Source: Kocuria soli (GTDB taxonomy: Bacteria; Actinomycetota; Actinomycetes; Actinomycetales; Micrococcaceae). From it: a DNA stretch of 64,000 nucleotides. Shown piece after piece: positions 33,680 to 41,621 of the stretch (position 1 is the first letter of the stretch; every line of letters starts with the position of its first letter). The stretch spans positions 47,253 to 111,252 of the forward strand of contig NZ_RKMF01000013.1 of the NCBI RefSeq assembly GCF_003797835.1. Direction: 5' to 3'. Position numbers and translations under genes: made by a program. The notes beneath the pieces are model-generated. The model saw only the letters and a list, made by a program, of their open reading frames with translations. It had not been told where the DNA came from and did no database searches.

Positions 33680-33736
33680 GCGCCCGTCGTCGTCCCCACG
33701 CTGCCCGCGCACCCCGCCCGTCTCGCTCACGCATCC

Positions 33737-33799
33737 CGTCGAAACCTCCGGAAGGACCCGAAATCCCCCGCCGATCGGGCCCTTCCGGAGGTTTCGACG
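33737..33799. terminator. 25-bp stem-loop with CGAAACCTCCGG arm
   Basis: The arms 33737-33761 and 33775-33799 pair with one mismatch. The outer sequence CGTCGAAACCTCCGGAAGG is related to the CCGAGACCTCCGT stems at 19823 and 42444. It follows the hydroxyacid dehydrogenase gene. Confidence 0.75.
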
Positions 33800-33833
33800 T
33801 TCCCGGACCACCGCCGAAATCGTTGGCTCAAAT

Positions 33834-33856
33834 AATCGTTGAAAAAATCAATGATT
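33834..33856. promoter_or_regulatory. MarR (PhdR-like) operator 1, upstream of the importer
   Basis: AATCGTTGA-AAAAA-TCAATGATT is a 9-5-9 dyad with one mismatch. An extra half-site, AATCGTTGG, lies at about 33818-33826. The dyad is shared with 39321-39343 and 39946-39968 and precedes the importer start by 110 bp. Confidence 0.8.
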
Positions 33857-33966
33857 GGCTCTAGTCTTGCCCCTGTGAGGTAGCTCACGCCCTTCCTCAG
33901 GCTGCGGGCGCCTCTATCTACCGGTTTCGGGGGCCAGGGTCCCCACCCAGAGAGAGGGGAGCGGCC

Positions 33967-35301
33967 TTGAGCGCAGCCACCCACCATTCAGACCTGCAGG
34001 ACATGTCGACCACCGAGCGGCAGAAGGAAGCCCGCCGTGTGGTCATGTCCAGCTACCTCGGCTCGACCATCGAGTTCTACGACTTCCTGCTCTACACCGC
34101 GGCTGCTGCCCTGGTGTTCCCGCAGGTGTTCTTCGCGGACATGACTCCGCTGGCGGGAACCATCGCCTCCTACCTGACCTTCGCGGCCGGGTACGTGGCT
34201 CGCCCGATCGGCGGCATGATCTTCGGGCACTTCGGTGACCGCCTGGGCCGCAAGAAGATGCTGGTGCTCTCCATGTTCGTCATGGGTGGCGCCTCCACGT
34301 TGATCGGCCTGATCCCCGGGTCCGCGACGATCGGCATGGCGGGTGCGTTCATCCTGCTGACGCTGCGCCTGCTGCAAGGCATCGCGATCGGCGGCGAGTG
34401 GGGCGGCGCCGCCCTGATGGCCCTCGAGCACGCGTCGCCCAAGAGCCGCGGTTTCGCGGCGTCCTTCGTCAACGCCGGTGCACCCTCGGGTGCGGCCCTG
34501 GGTACGTTCGTCCTGGGCCTGTTCGCCTCCATGCCGGAGGAGCAGTTCTTCAGCTGGGGTTGGCGCATCCCGTTCCTGGCCTCCGCGCTGCTGCTGGCAG
34601 TCGGCCTGATCATCCGCCTCAAGATCAGCGAGTCCCCGATCTTCGAAGCTGCGGTTGAGCGCGACGAGGCCGCCGAGAAGCCCCGCGACATCCCCATCCT
34701 CAGCGTCATCAAGCGCCCCAAGAACCTGCTGCTGGTCATGTTCGGCGGTGCCGCGGGCTTCGCGCTGCAGACGCTGCTGGCCACCTTCACGGTTGCCTAC
34801 GCGGTGGCCCACGGAGCCGAACGCCAGTCGGTGCTCTACGCCTTCGCTTGCGCGTCCGTGCTGTCGATCGGCATGGTGATCCTGGCCGGAAAGGTGTCGG
34901 ACCGGATCGGGCGTCGCCCGCTCATGCTGCTTGGCATGGCCCTGTTCATGGCTTTCGCCTACCCGCTGTTCGCGCTCATGCGCACCGGTGACACGTTGCT
35001 GATCTTCGTGGGCTTCACCGTGGCGTTGCTCTGCCACTCGACCATCTACGGTCCGCTGGCGGCGTTCATCTCCGAGCAGTTCGGAACCGCCGCCCGTTAC
35101 ACCGGTGCCTCCGTGGGCTACCAGATGGCCACGCTGCTGGGCGCGGGCTTCACGCCGACCATCCTGGCCGCGATCTACGGCGGCGACGGGAAGATCGGCC
35201 CGGTGGTGATCTACCTGATCGTGCTGACGGCCATCTCCGGCCTGGCGGTCCTGCTCACCAAGGAGTCCAAGGACATCGACCTGGAGACCTACGAGCACTG
35301 A
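33967..35301 (+). CDS. phdT: MFS metabolite:H+ symporter, phenylpropanoid importer-like
   Basis: The 444-residue protein has 12 helices and the MHS-family hallmarks GSTIEFYDFLLYTAAAALVF, GGMIFGHFGDRLGRKKML and RLLQGIAIGGEWGGAALMALE. MHS porters take up organic acids with H+. TTG 33967 follows GAGAGAGGGGAG, and ATG 34003 is an alternative. The operator shared with the catabolic operon and the match to the Corynebacterium glutamicum phd locus suggest uptake of phenylpropanoids such as p-coumarate. The substrate is an inference. Confidence 0.82.
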   Translation: MSAATHHSDLQDMSTTERQKEARRVVMSSYLGSTIEFYDFLLYTAAAALVFPQVFFADMTPLAGTIASYLTFAAGYVARPIGGMIFGHFGDRLGRKKMLVLSMFVMGGASTLIGLIPGSATIGMAGAFILLTLRLLQGIAIGGEWGGAALMALEHASPKSRGFAASFVNAGAPSGAALGTFVLGLFASMPEEQFFSWGWRIPFLASALLLAVGLIIRLKISESPIFEAAVERDEAAEKPRDIPILSVIKRPKNLLLVMFGGAAGFALQTLLATFTVAYAVAHGAERQSVLYAFACASVLSIGMVILAGKVSDRIGRRPLMLLGMALFMAFAYPLFALMRTGDTLLIFVGFTVALLCHSTIYGPLAAFISEQFGTAARYTGASVGYQMATLLGAGFTPTILAAIYGGDGKIGPVVIYLIVLTAISGLAVLLTKESKDIDLETYEH

Positions 35302-35313
35302 TCCAAACCTCCC

Positions 35314-35355
35314 GACGACGGCGGGGTGCGCTCACCAGCGCACCCCGCCGTCGTC
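35314..35355. terminator. Stem-loop A, terminator of the importer gene
   Basis: The arms GACGACGGCGGGGTGCGC and GCGCACCCCGCCGTCGTC (18 bp) pair perfectly and begin 12 nt after the importer stop. Confidence 0.85.
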
Positions 35356-35374
35356 GTATGCCCCGCGTGAGCAG

Positions 35375-35438
35375 AACTTTGAACACGGAATTCGGCCCAC
35401 ATCAGGCAAGATGTGGGCCGAACTCCGTGTTCAAAGTT
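35375..35438. terminator. Stem-loop B, 29-bp stem with one mismatch
   Basis: The left arm 35375-35403 starts AACTTTGAACACGGA. The right arm 35410-35438 is complementary except at one position, which is A-C in plus-strand RNA and a G-U wobble in minus-strand RNA. The loop is only 6 nt. Confidence 0.8.
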
Positions 35439-35458
35439 GGGGTAGGGGCCCCGCCAAA

Positions 35459-35501
35459 GAATGGTGACCGTGGGATCCCCAACGGTCCACGGTCACCATT
35501 C
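35459..35501. terminator. Stem-loop C
   Basis: The arms GAATGGTGACCGTGG and CCACGGTCACCATTC (15 bp) pair perfectly around a 13-nt loop. Confidence 0.75.
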
Positions 35502-35526
35502 ACAGTGTGGGTTGCCCACACAAAGA

Positions 35527-35559
35527 GGCGGGGCAGGTGGTCCGCCCACCTGCCCCGCC
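35527..35559 (-). terminator. Stem-loop D, terminator of the MaoC operon
   Basis: The arms GGCGGGGCAGGTGG and CCACCTGCCCCGCC pair around 5 nt. It lies 7 nt beyond the MaoC stop on the minus strand. Confidence 0.8.
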
Positions 35560-35566
35560 AGACACC

Positions 35567-36049
35567 TCACGCGTAGAAGCGGTTCAGGAACGTGGCCACC
35601 ACGGCCGGGCGCTCCTGGCCCTCGATCTCGATGGTGCCGTCGGCCACCAGGTGCAGGCCGTTGCCCTTGACCTCCTGGACGTCCGTGATGGTCACCGTCA
35701 GGCGCACGCGGGAGCCCACGGGGACCGGTGCGGTGAAGCGGCACTTGTCCAGGCCGTAGTTGACCTTGGTGGACACGCCGGTGACGTCGAACAGCTCGGA
35801 CCACATCGGGATCAGCAGCGAGAGCGTCAGGAAGCCGTGGGCGATGGTCCCGCCGAACGGACCGTCCTTGGCACGCTCGGGATCCACGTGGATGTACTGG
35901 TGATCGTCCGTGGCATCGGCGAACAGGTTGACCTGCTCCTGGGTGATCTCACGCCATTCGCTGTAGCCCAGGTTCTTGCCGATCAGGTCCTTGACCTCGT
36001 CGAAGCTGACGACGGTCTTGGCGGTGGATTCGGGGGTGGTTTCGGTCAT
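35567..36049 (-). CDS. phdE: MaoC-like enoyl-CoA hydratase
   Basis: The 160-residue hot-dog protein carries the hydratase-2 motif ITQEQVNLFADATDDHQYIH, with its Asp and His pair, and GGTIAHGFLTLSLLIPM. It hydrates trans-2-enoyl-CoA in the third step of side-chain shortening. ATG 36049 follows AAAGGAAC. It is the last gene of a four-gene minus-strand operon. In the Corynebacterium phd cluster the matching gene acts on p-coumaroyl-CoA-type thioesters, and I assign the same role by synteny. Confidence 0.85.
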   Translation of the reverse strand: MTETTPESTAKTVVSFDEVKDLIGKNLGYSEWREITQEQVNLFADATDDHQYIHVDPERAKDGPFGGTIAHGFLTLSLLIPMWSELFDVTGVSTKVNYGLDKCRFTAPVPVGSRVRLTVTITDVQEVKGNGLHLVADGTIEIEGQERPAVVATFLNRFYA

Positions 36050-36104
36050 GGTGTGTGTTCCTTTCAGACGGACGACGGCGCGGGTTCGCGCAGTCATGGA
36101 GTGA

Positions 36105-37277
36105 TCAGGCGAACGCGGAGACCCCGGAGATGGAACGCCCGACGACGAGCGCGTTGATCTCATGGGTGCCTTCGTAGGAGTAGACCGCTTCCGCGTCGGC
36201 GTGGAAGCGGGCGACGTCGGTGGCCAGCGTGATCCCGTTGCCGCCCACCACTTCGCGGGCCAGCGCCACGGTTTCGCGCAGGTGCAGGCTGATCCACATC
36301 TTGGCCAGTGCGGAATCCTCGTCCCGGTAGATGCCCTCCTGCTGCTTCTCGGCCAGGCGGGACACCATCGACAGGGAGGCGGTCAGGTTCCCCAGCATGC
36401 GGGCCAACTTCTCCTGAACCAGCTGGAAGCTGGCCAAGGGGCGGCCGAACTGCTGGCGCTCGCGGACGTAACGCACCGCGGCCTCGTAGGCCCCGGCCTG
36501 GATACCGCAAGCGATCCATGCGACGTCGGAGCGCATCTGCCGCAGCATGGCCGCCACGTCCTTGAAGGAGTTGCAGTTCTGCAGTCGCGCAGATTCAGGA
36601 ACCCGCACCTCGGAGAGGGTGATGTGGGCGTTCTGCATCATCCGCAGGGAGGTCTTGCCGTAGATCTTCTCGAGAGTCACCCCGGGCGCCTCGCGGGGCA
36701 CCAGGAAGGCCTTGACCTGGGAGTCCTCGGTGTCGCGGGCGAACACGCACAGGTAGTCGGCAGTGAAGGCACCACCGATCCACCGCTTCGCGCCGTCGAT
36801 CACCCACTCGTCCCCGTCGCGTCGGGCCGTGGTGGACAGCCCACCGGCAATGTCCGAACCGTGTTCGGGCTCGGTCAGGCAGAACACGCCCTTCATCTCG
36901 AAGGACTTTATCTTGGGATCCCACTCGGCGAACTGCTCCTCCGAACCACCCACACGGCAGGCGGTCCGGAACAGCCCGGCCTGAGCCGTGTAGAACGTCG
37001 CCACGGAGGCGTCACACCGGGCGAGTTCGAAGATCCGGAACCCGTGGTACAGCGCCCGCGGGGTCTGGTCGGCCAGCTCCGGCGGGTGCATGAGCTCGAG
37101 CGCCTGCAACGCGGGACCCACGGATTCCGGGAAGGTTCCCGCCTCCCAGTGCTCCGCCAGCTGCGGGTAGGCCTCCGATTCGAGAACGGCCCGCAGCCGC
37201 AGCAGCGGCGCCCGCTCGTCCTCCGTCAGCGCGTCCGCGATCCCGTACGGATCGCAGTCCGGGTACAGCTCACTCAT
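36105..37277 (-). CDS. phdD: Acyl-CoA dehydrogenase
   Basis: The 390-residue flavoprotein has the ACAD pattern FCLTEPEHGSDIAG, WVIDGAKRWIGGAFTADYLCVF, and ALAREVVGGNGITLATDVARFHADAEAVYSYEGTHEI written here in two blocks (ALAREVVGGNGITLATDVAR and YSYEGTHEI). The Glu in YEGT is at the glutaryl-CoA-dehydrogenase-type catalytic site. It oxidises a saturated acyl-CoA to the 2-enoyl form, allowing dihydro-phenylpropanoids to enter. ATG 37277 follows GGAGG. It sits between the MaoC and amidohydrolase genes as in the phd locus. Confidence 0.87.
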   Translation of the reverse strand: MSELYPDCDPYGIADALTEDERAPLLRLRAVLESEAYPQLAEHWEAGTFPESVGPALQALELMHPPELADQTPRALYHGFRIFELARCDASVATFYTAQAGLFRTACRVGGSEEQFAEWDPKIKSFEMKGVFCLTEPEHGSDIAGGLSTTARRDGDEWVIDGAKRWIGGAFTADYLCVFARDTEDSQVKAFLVPREAPGVTLEKIYGKTSLRMMQNAHITLSEVRVPESARLQNCNSFKDVAAMLRQMRSDVAWIACGIQAGAYEAAVRYVRERQQFGRPLASFQLVQEKLARMLGNLTASLSMVSRLAEKQQEGIYRDEDSALAKMWISLHLRETVALAREVVGGNGITLATDVARFHADAEAVYSYEGTHEINALVVGRSISGVSAFA

Positions 37278-37344
37278 CTTGAACCTCCTGGCTCAGACCG
37301 CAAGCCGCACGGCCGCGGGTTCCGACGACGGACAACGCCGTGGT

Positions 37345-38244
37345 TCAGTTGCCCAGGCCGAGCAGCCTGACCGCGTTGTCCTTGAGGATCTTGGGCCGGA
37401 CCTCGTCCTTGAAGTCGGCCTCCTGGAACGCGCCCAACCACTTCTGCGGAGTGATCAACGGATAGTCCGTACCGAAGAGCACCCGGTCCGGGAACATGCG
37501 GTTGGCCGCGTGCACCAGCGACTGCGGGAAGTACTTGGGGGACCACCCGGAGAGGTCGATCCACACGTTGGACTTGTGGGTGGCGATCGAGTTGGCCTCT
37601 TCCTGCCACGGCACCGACGGGTGCGCCATGATGACCTGCAGTTCGGGGAAATCGGCCGCGACGGAATCCAGCAGCAGCGGGTTGGAGTACCCGAGCTTGA
37701 TCCCGTAGCCACCGGGCAACCCGGCGCCCATGCCGTTCTGCCCCGTGTGGAACAGCGCGGGTACGCCCAGGTCCTGAATCGCCTCGTACAGCGGGTAGAA
37801 CTGCTGGTCGGAGGGGTCGAAGCTCTGCAACGACGGGTGGAACTTGAAGCCCCGCACGCCGAACTTCTCCACCAGGACCTTGGCACGCTCCACGGCGGCT
37901 GCGCCCTGCAACGGGTCCACGGACCCGAACGGGATCAGGACGTCGTTGTTGCGCGCGGCCCCGGTGGCGATCTCCTCGATCGAGTTGGGCTCGTGCTTGA
38001 GCGCGGTGGTGGCATCCACCGTGAACACCACGGCCGCCATGTTCCATTCGCGGTAGCGTTCGGCGATCGTGTCCAACGACGGCGACCGGTCCTCCGCCTT
38101 GAAGTACTTGGAGGAGGCATCCACGAGCGGCTGGGGCAGGGACAGGTGTCCGTGCTCCGAGCACTCGATGTGCACGTGCATGTCGATCGCATGGATCTTC
38201 TGCAGGTCGATGCCGAATTCGTAGCTGTTGTCTGCCTGGGACAT
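37345..38244 (-). CDS. phdC: Amidohydrolase-family (ACMSD-like) metal-dependent hydrolase
   Basis: The 299-residue TIM-barrel protein shows metal ligands in MHVHIE (HxH), GFKFHPS, VIMAHPSVPW and VLFGTDYPL (final Asp). It belongs to the amidohydrolase-2 group with ACMSD and gamma-resorcylate decarboxylase. In the equivalent cluster of Corynebacterium this hydrolase is proposed to release the aromatic acid after hydration and oxidation, replacing a thiolase. ATG 38244 lies 6 bp downstream of the SDR stop, so translation is coupled. Confidence 0.85.
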   Translation of the reverse strand: MSQADNSYEFGIDLQKIHAIDMHVHIECSEHGHLSLPQPLVDASSKYFKAEDRSPSLDTIAERYREWNMAAVVFTVDATTALKHEPNSIEEIATGAARNNDVLIPFGSVDPLQGAAAVERAKVLVEKFGVRGFKFHPSLQSFDPSDQQFYPLYEAIQDLGVPALFHTGQNGMGAGLPGGYGIKLGYSNPLLLDSVAADFPELQVIMAHPSVPWQEEANSIATHKSNVWIDLSGWSPKYFPQSLVHAANRMFPDRVLFGTDYPLITPQKWLGAFQEADFKDEVRPKILKDNAVRLLGLGN

Positions 38245-38250
38245 GGCGGG

Positions 38251-39216
38251 TCAGCCCTGCTTCGGGTGAAGGTCTTCGGGCAGCTGCGGCATGACTTCGC
38301 CGCACTTCTGCAGGTTGCCCTCGGCCAGGCTGTGGAAGTCCGCGGCCAGGTCGTCGTAGCTCCAGCCGCCTTCCTTGTACTCGGTCACCACGGGGGCCGG
38401 GTGGGAGAACAGCTGCAAACGGTCACCACCGGCGCCGATGGCCTGGCCGGTGATGTCCGCGGCGTCGTCGGAGGCCAGGAAGGTGATGAGTCCGGCGACG
38501 TCGTCGGCGGTGCCGAAGCCGAGGTCGTGGCGGAAGAACGCGGGCATGGCCTCGCCGGCTTCGTCGGCCTCGACAGCCTTCTCGAAGAACGGGATGGTCT
38601 TGGTCATGGCGGTGGCCGCCACGGGAATGACCGCGTTGACGGTGACACCCGCCTTCTTCATCTCGAGCGCCCAGGTGCGCACCATGCCCACGATCCCGGC
38701 CTTGGCGGCGGCGTAGTTGGTCTGACCGAAGTTGCCGTACTGGCCGGTCGGGGAGCCGATCGTGATGATGCGGCCGGCCACGCCGTTCTCCTTGAAGTAG
38801 CGGTACGCCTCACGGACACAGGTGAACGTGCCGCGCAGGTGGACCTGGATGACCAGGTCGAAGTCCTCGTCGGTCATCTTCAGCAGCGACTTGTCCCGCA
38901 GGATGCCCGCGTTATTGACCAGGATGTCCAGGCCGCCGAACGCGTCAACGGCCCCCTTGACCAGGGCCTCGGCGGTCTCCGTGCTCCCCACGGGAGCGAC
39001 GACGGCGGTGGCCTTGCCTCCGGCGTCGACGATCGAGGCGACAGCTGCATCGGCGGTGGCCTGATCGACGTCGTTGATGACCACGGCGGCTCCGCGGCGG
39101 GCGAGCTCCTGGGCGTAGGCCAGGCCCAGACCCTGACCCGAGCCGGTGACGACGGCGACCTTGCCGGCCAGGGGGGTGGAGGTCGGGGCCGATGTTGCTG
39201 CGGAAGTCTCGGTCAT
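38251..39216 (-). CDS. phdB: SDR-family 3-hydroxyacyl-CoA dehydrogenase
   Basis: The 321-residue protein has a Rossmann motif VVTGSGQGLG, NNAG in ILVNNAGILRD, active Ser in TIGSPTG and YxxxK in TNYAAAKAG. A C-terminal extension of about 45 residues goes beyond the usual 250-residue SDR length, as in other hydroxyacyl-CoA dehydrogenases next to MaoC genes. It oxidises the 3-hydroxyacyl-CoA made by the hydratase. ATG 39216 follows AAAGGAGCG. It is first in the operon and is preceded by operator 2. Confidence 0.85.
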   Translation of the reverse strand: MTETSAATSAPTSTPLAGKVAVVTGSGQGLGLAYAQELARRGAAVVINDVDQATADAAVASIVDAGGKATAVVAPVGSTETAEALVKGAVDAFGGLDILVNNAGILRDKSLLKMTDEDFDLVIQVHLRGTFTCVREAYRYFKENGVAGRIITIGSPTGQYGNFGQTNYAAAKAGIVGMVRTWALEMKKAGVTVNAVIPVAATAMTKTIPFFEKAVEADEAGEAMPAFFRHDLGFGTADDVAGLITFLASDDAADITGQAIGAGGDRLQLFSHPAPVVTEYKEGGWSYDDLAADFHSLAEGNLQKCGEVMPQLPEDLHPKQG

Positions 39217-39320
39217 GGTGCGCGCTCCTTTGCGGCTTGCTGCTGCGGGGATCGGCCGCAGCGGGAACTCGATCGGGCGACCGTGACGCGCGCCACGATC
39301 TCTGCCTTCATCTCAGTCGA

Positions 39321-39343
39321 AACCGTTGAAAATGTCAACGATT
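39321..39343. promoter_or_regulatory. MarR (PhdR-like) operator 2, between SDR operon and marR
   Basis: AACCGTTGA-AAATG-TCAACGATT has the same 9-5-9 layout as the other two sites. It lies 105 bp before the SDR start and 88 bp before the marR start, so one site can control both directions. Confidence 0.85.
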
Positions 39344-39430
39344 AGGGCAAGGGTGCCGTGGGGGAGAATGGAGAACCCCGGGCGTTGAAGGTGCGAGGCC
39401 CCGGGGTCGAGATGTCTGAACGGAGGAGCG

Positions 39431-39907
39431 ATGGTGGCGGTTGATCAGGCGGTGGAGGATCTGGTGCAGCACCAGAACGAGCGATTCGTGGACGCCCGGT
39501 TGGCGCAGGAGTCGATGTTCCTGATGAATCGCTTCGGTTCACTCGCCTCCGCGTTGACCAACGGGTACCTGCGCGACCTGGACCTCAAGGTGCGGCACTA
39601 CTCGGTGCTCTCCCTGGCCAGCGAGGAACAGCCCCCCACACAGCGCGAACTCAGCGACTTCCTGGTGTTGGATCCGAGTCAGGTGGTGGCGCTCGTGGAC
39701 CACCTGGAAGGTGCCGACCTGGTTCGGCGTGAACCCGATCCGCGCGATCGGCGGTCCAAGATCATCGTCCCCACGGACCGCGGCCGCGAGGTGCTGCTGC
39801 AGGCGGAGGCCCAGGTCGGGGCCGCTTCGGACCGTCTGCTGTCCAACCTGACGGAGGCCGAGCAGGCCGAATTGCAGGGACTTCTGCGCAAACTTGCCTC
39901 CCGCTGA
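39431..39907 (+). CDS. phdR: MarR-family regulator of the phenylpropanoid genes
   Basis: The 158-residue protein has an N-terminal helix pair, then VRHYSVLSLASEEQPPTQRE, recognition region LSDFLVLDPSQVVALVDHLE and wing DPRDRRSKIIVPTDRG. The homologous PhdR represses its cluster until a CoA thioester of the substrate binds, and the same logic is expected here. The shared dyads at 33834, 39321 and 39946 are its probable targets, including its own promoter. The start at ATG 39431 is preceded by GGAGGAG at about 39422-39427. Confidence 0.87.
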   Translation: MVAVDQAVEDLVQHQNERFVDARLAQESMFLMNRFGSLASALTNGYLRDLDLKVRHYSVLSLASEEQPPTQRELSDFLVLDPSQVVALVDHLEGADLVRREPDPRDRRSKIIVPTDRGREVLLQAEAQVGAASDRLLSNLTEAEQAELQGLLRKLASR

Positions 39908-39945
39908 CCCTGGACCTGTGACGGGTGGCACATCTAGGATCGCCA

Positions 39946-39968
39946 ATTAGTTGAAAAGTTCAACGATT
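39946..39968. promoter_or_regulatory. MarR (PhdR-like) operator 3, upstream of acyl-CoA ligase
   Basis: ATTAGTTGA-AAAGT-TCAACGATT lies between the marR stop (39907) and the ligase start (40036). The right arm is identical to that of operator 2. Confidence 0.85.
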
Positions 39969-40035
39969 GCCGGTTGCGGTGGCGCTCCTTCGAACGCGGG
40001 GTTGGCCTCGGTGTGCCGGCGGCGGAGGAGGACGC

Positions 40036-41553
40036 GTGCGCAACACCGGCATCGGATCATGGTTGGACCGCCGATTGGAACGTTCCGGTTCCAAGACGGC
40101 CGTGATCGACGGCGAGAACACCCTCACCTACGTGCAACTGCGCGACCAGGCAGCGCGGATCGCCTCCGCGCTGGACGCCGCGGGCGTGCGACAGGGCGAC
40201 CGGGTTGCGCTGCTGGGGGAGAACAGCGCCGAGTTCGTGACCGCCTTGTTCGGCACGGAAATGCTCGGTGCGGTGTTCGTTCCGCTCAACACCCGACTGG
40301 CCCCGGCTGAGATCGCCTTCCAGCTCGAGGACTCCGAGGCCAAGGTGCTCATCCACGACGTCGCGCTGACGCAGCTGGCGGCGGCCGCCGTCGCGAATCT
40401 CGGCACCGACCTGCCGCGGTGGACCACGCAACCCAACCAGGACGGAACCCCATCCCTGGGGGAACTCACCGCCGAGGTGCAGCCGTGGGCCGAAGATCGT
40501 GAAATCGGGCTGGACGACCTGGCCGTGATCCTCTACACCTCCGGAACCACGGGTCAGCCCAAGGGTGCGTGCCTCACGCACGGCAACTTCACCTGGAACG
40601 CCTACAACGTGCTGGTGGACTTCGACGTCGCCTCCACGGACGTCTCGCTGCAGATCTCGCCGATGTTCCACGTGGCCTCGCTGGGCATGGGGGTCCTGCC
40701 GGTGCTGCTCAAGGGCGCCACCCTGGTGGTCGAGTCCAAGTTCATCCCCGGCCGCGCGCTGGAGCTGATCGAGCAGCACGGCATCACCTGGCTGGCGGGT
40801 GTGCCCACCACGTACCAGATGCTCACGGAGGACCCCGCGTGGGAGACCACGGACATCTCCACGGTCACCAAGATGACCTGCGGGGGTTCGGCCGTGCCCA
40901 TGCGGGTCATCGAGGCCTACGAGGAACGCGGTCTGCACTTCACCAACTGCTACGGCATGACCGAGACCTCACCCGGGGTCACCACGCTGCCCGCGGACCG
41001 CTCGCGCGAAAAGGCCGGGTCCTCCGGCATCTCCCAGTTCTGGACGGACTTCCGCATCGTGGACCCCATGGGGGAGACGGCACCCTCCGGGGAGCCGGGC
41101 GAAATCCTGGTGGCCGGCCCCAACGTCATCAAGGAGTACTGGAAGCGACCCGACGCCGTCACCTCCTGGGAGGACGGCTGGTTCCGTACCGGGGACATGG
41201 GTTACACCGACGACGACGGCTTCCTGTACATCTCCGACCGGATCAAGGACATGATCATCTCCGGCGGTGAGAACGTTTACCCGGCCGAGGTCGAGGCCGC
41301 GATCCTGCGTATGCCCTCCATCCAGTCCGTCGCCGTGGTGGGAGTCCCGCACCAGAAATGGGGCGAGGTCCCGCACGCCGTCGTGGTGCTCCGGGACGGC
41401 GCACAGCCCATCACGGACCAGGACCTCCAGGACCACCTGGCTGACAAGCTCGCCCGCTACAAGGTGCCCAAGACGCTGACCATCGTGGAGGAACTGCCCC
41501 GGACGGCTTCCGGCAAGATCCGCAAGAACCTCCTGCGCGAACGCTTCTCCTGA
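40036..41553 (+). CDS. phdA: Acyl-CoA (phenylpropanoid-CoA) ligase
   Basis: The 505-residue ANL-superfamily enzyme contains ILYTSGTTGQPKGACLTHGN (P-loop), TNCYGMTETSP, GWFRTGDMGYTDDDGFLYIS and the C-terminal RTASGKIRKN with catalytic Lys. It activates a carboxylic acid with ATP and CoA as the entry step. GTG 40036 follows GGAGGAGG at 40024-40031. Its operator and neighbours suggest a phenylpropanoid acid substrate. It has its own promoter with operator 3 and ends at a hairpin. Confidence 0.87.
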   Translation: MRNTGIGSWLDRRLERSGSKTAVIDGENTLTYVQLRDQAARIASALDAAGVRQGDRVALLGENSAEFVTALFGTEMLGAVFVPLNTRLAPAEIAFQLEDSEAKVLIHDVALTQLAAAAVANLGTDLPRWTTQPNQDGTPSLGELTAEVQPWAEDREIGLDDLAVILYTSGTTGQPKGACLTHGNFTWNAYNVLVDFDVASTDVSLQISPMFHVASLGMGVLPVLLKGATLVVESKFIPGRALELIEQHGITWLAGVPTTYQMLTEDPAWETTDISTVTKMTCGGSAVPMRVIEAYEERGLHFTNCYGMTETSPGVTTLPADRSREKAGSSGISQFWTDFRIVDPMGETAPSGEPGEILVAGPNVIKEYWKRPDAVTSWEDGWFRTGDMGYTDDDGFLYISDRIKDMIISGGENVYPAEVEAAILRMPSIQSVAVVGVPHQKWGEVPHAVVVLRDGAQPITDQDLQDHLADKLARYKVPKTLTIVEELPRTASGKIRKNLLRERFS

Positions 41554-41560
41554 CCCTTCA

Positions 41561-41592
41561 CCGGAGGGCCCGGCCTTGTACGGGCCTTCCGG
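41561..41592 (+). terminator. Terminator of acyl-CoA ligase
   Basis: The arms CCGGAGGGCCCG and CGGGCCTTCCGG pair with one G-U wobble around 8 nt. Confidence 0.7.
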
Positions 41593-41609
41593 GGCGGGCG
41601 GCCCGCGGT

Positions 41610-41615
41610 TACATT
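41610..41615 (+). promoter_or_regulatory. -10 element of leaderless AraC gene
   Basis: TACATT is followed after 6 nt by GTG 41622, with no Shine-Dalgarno sequence. Confidence 0.55.
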
Positions 41616-41621
41616 GAGGCC

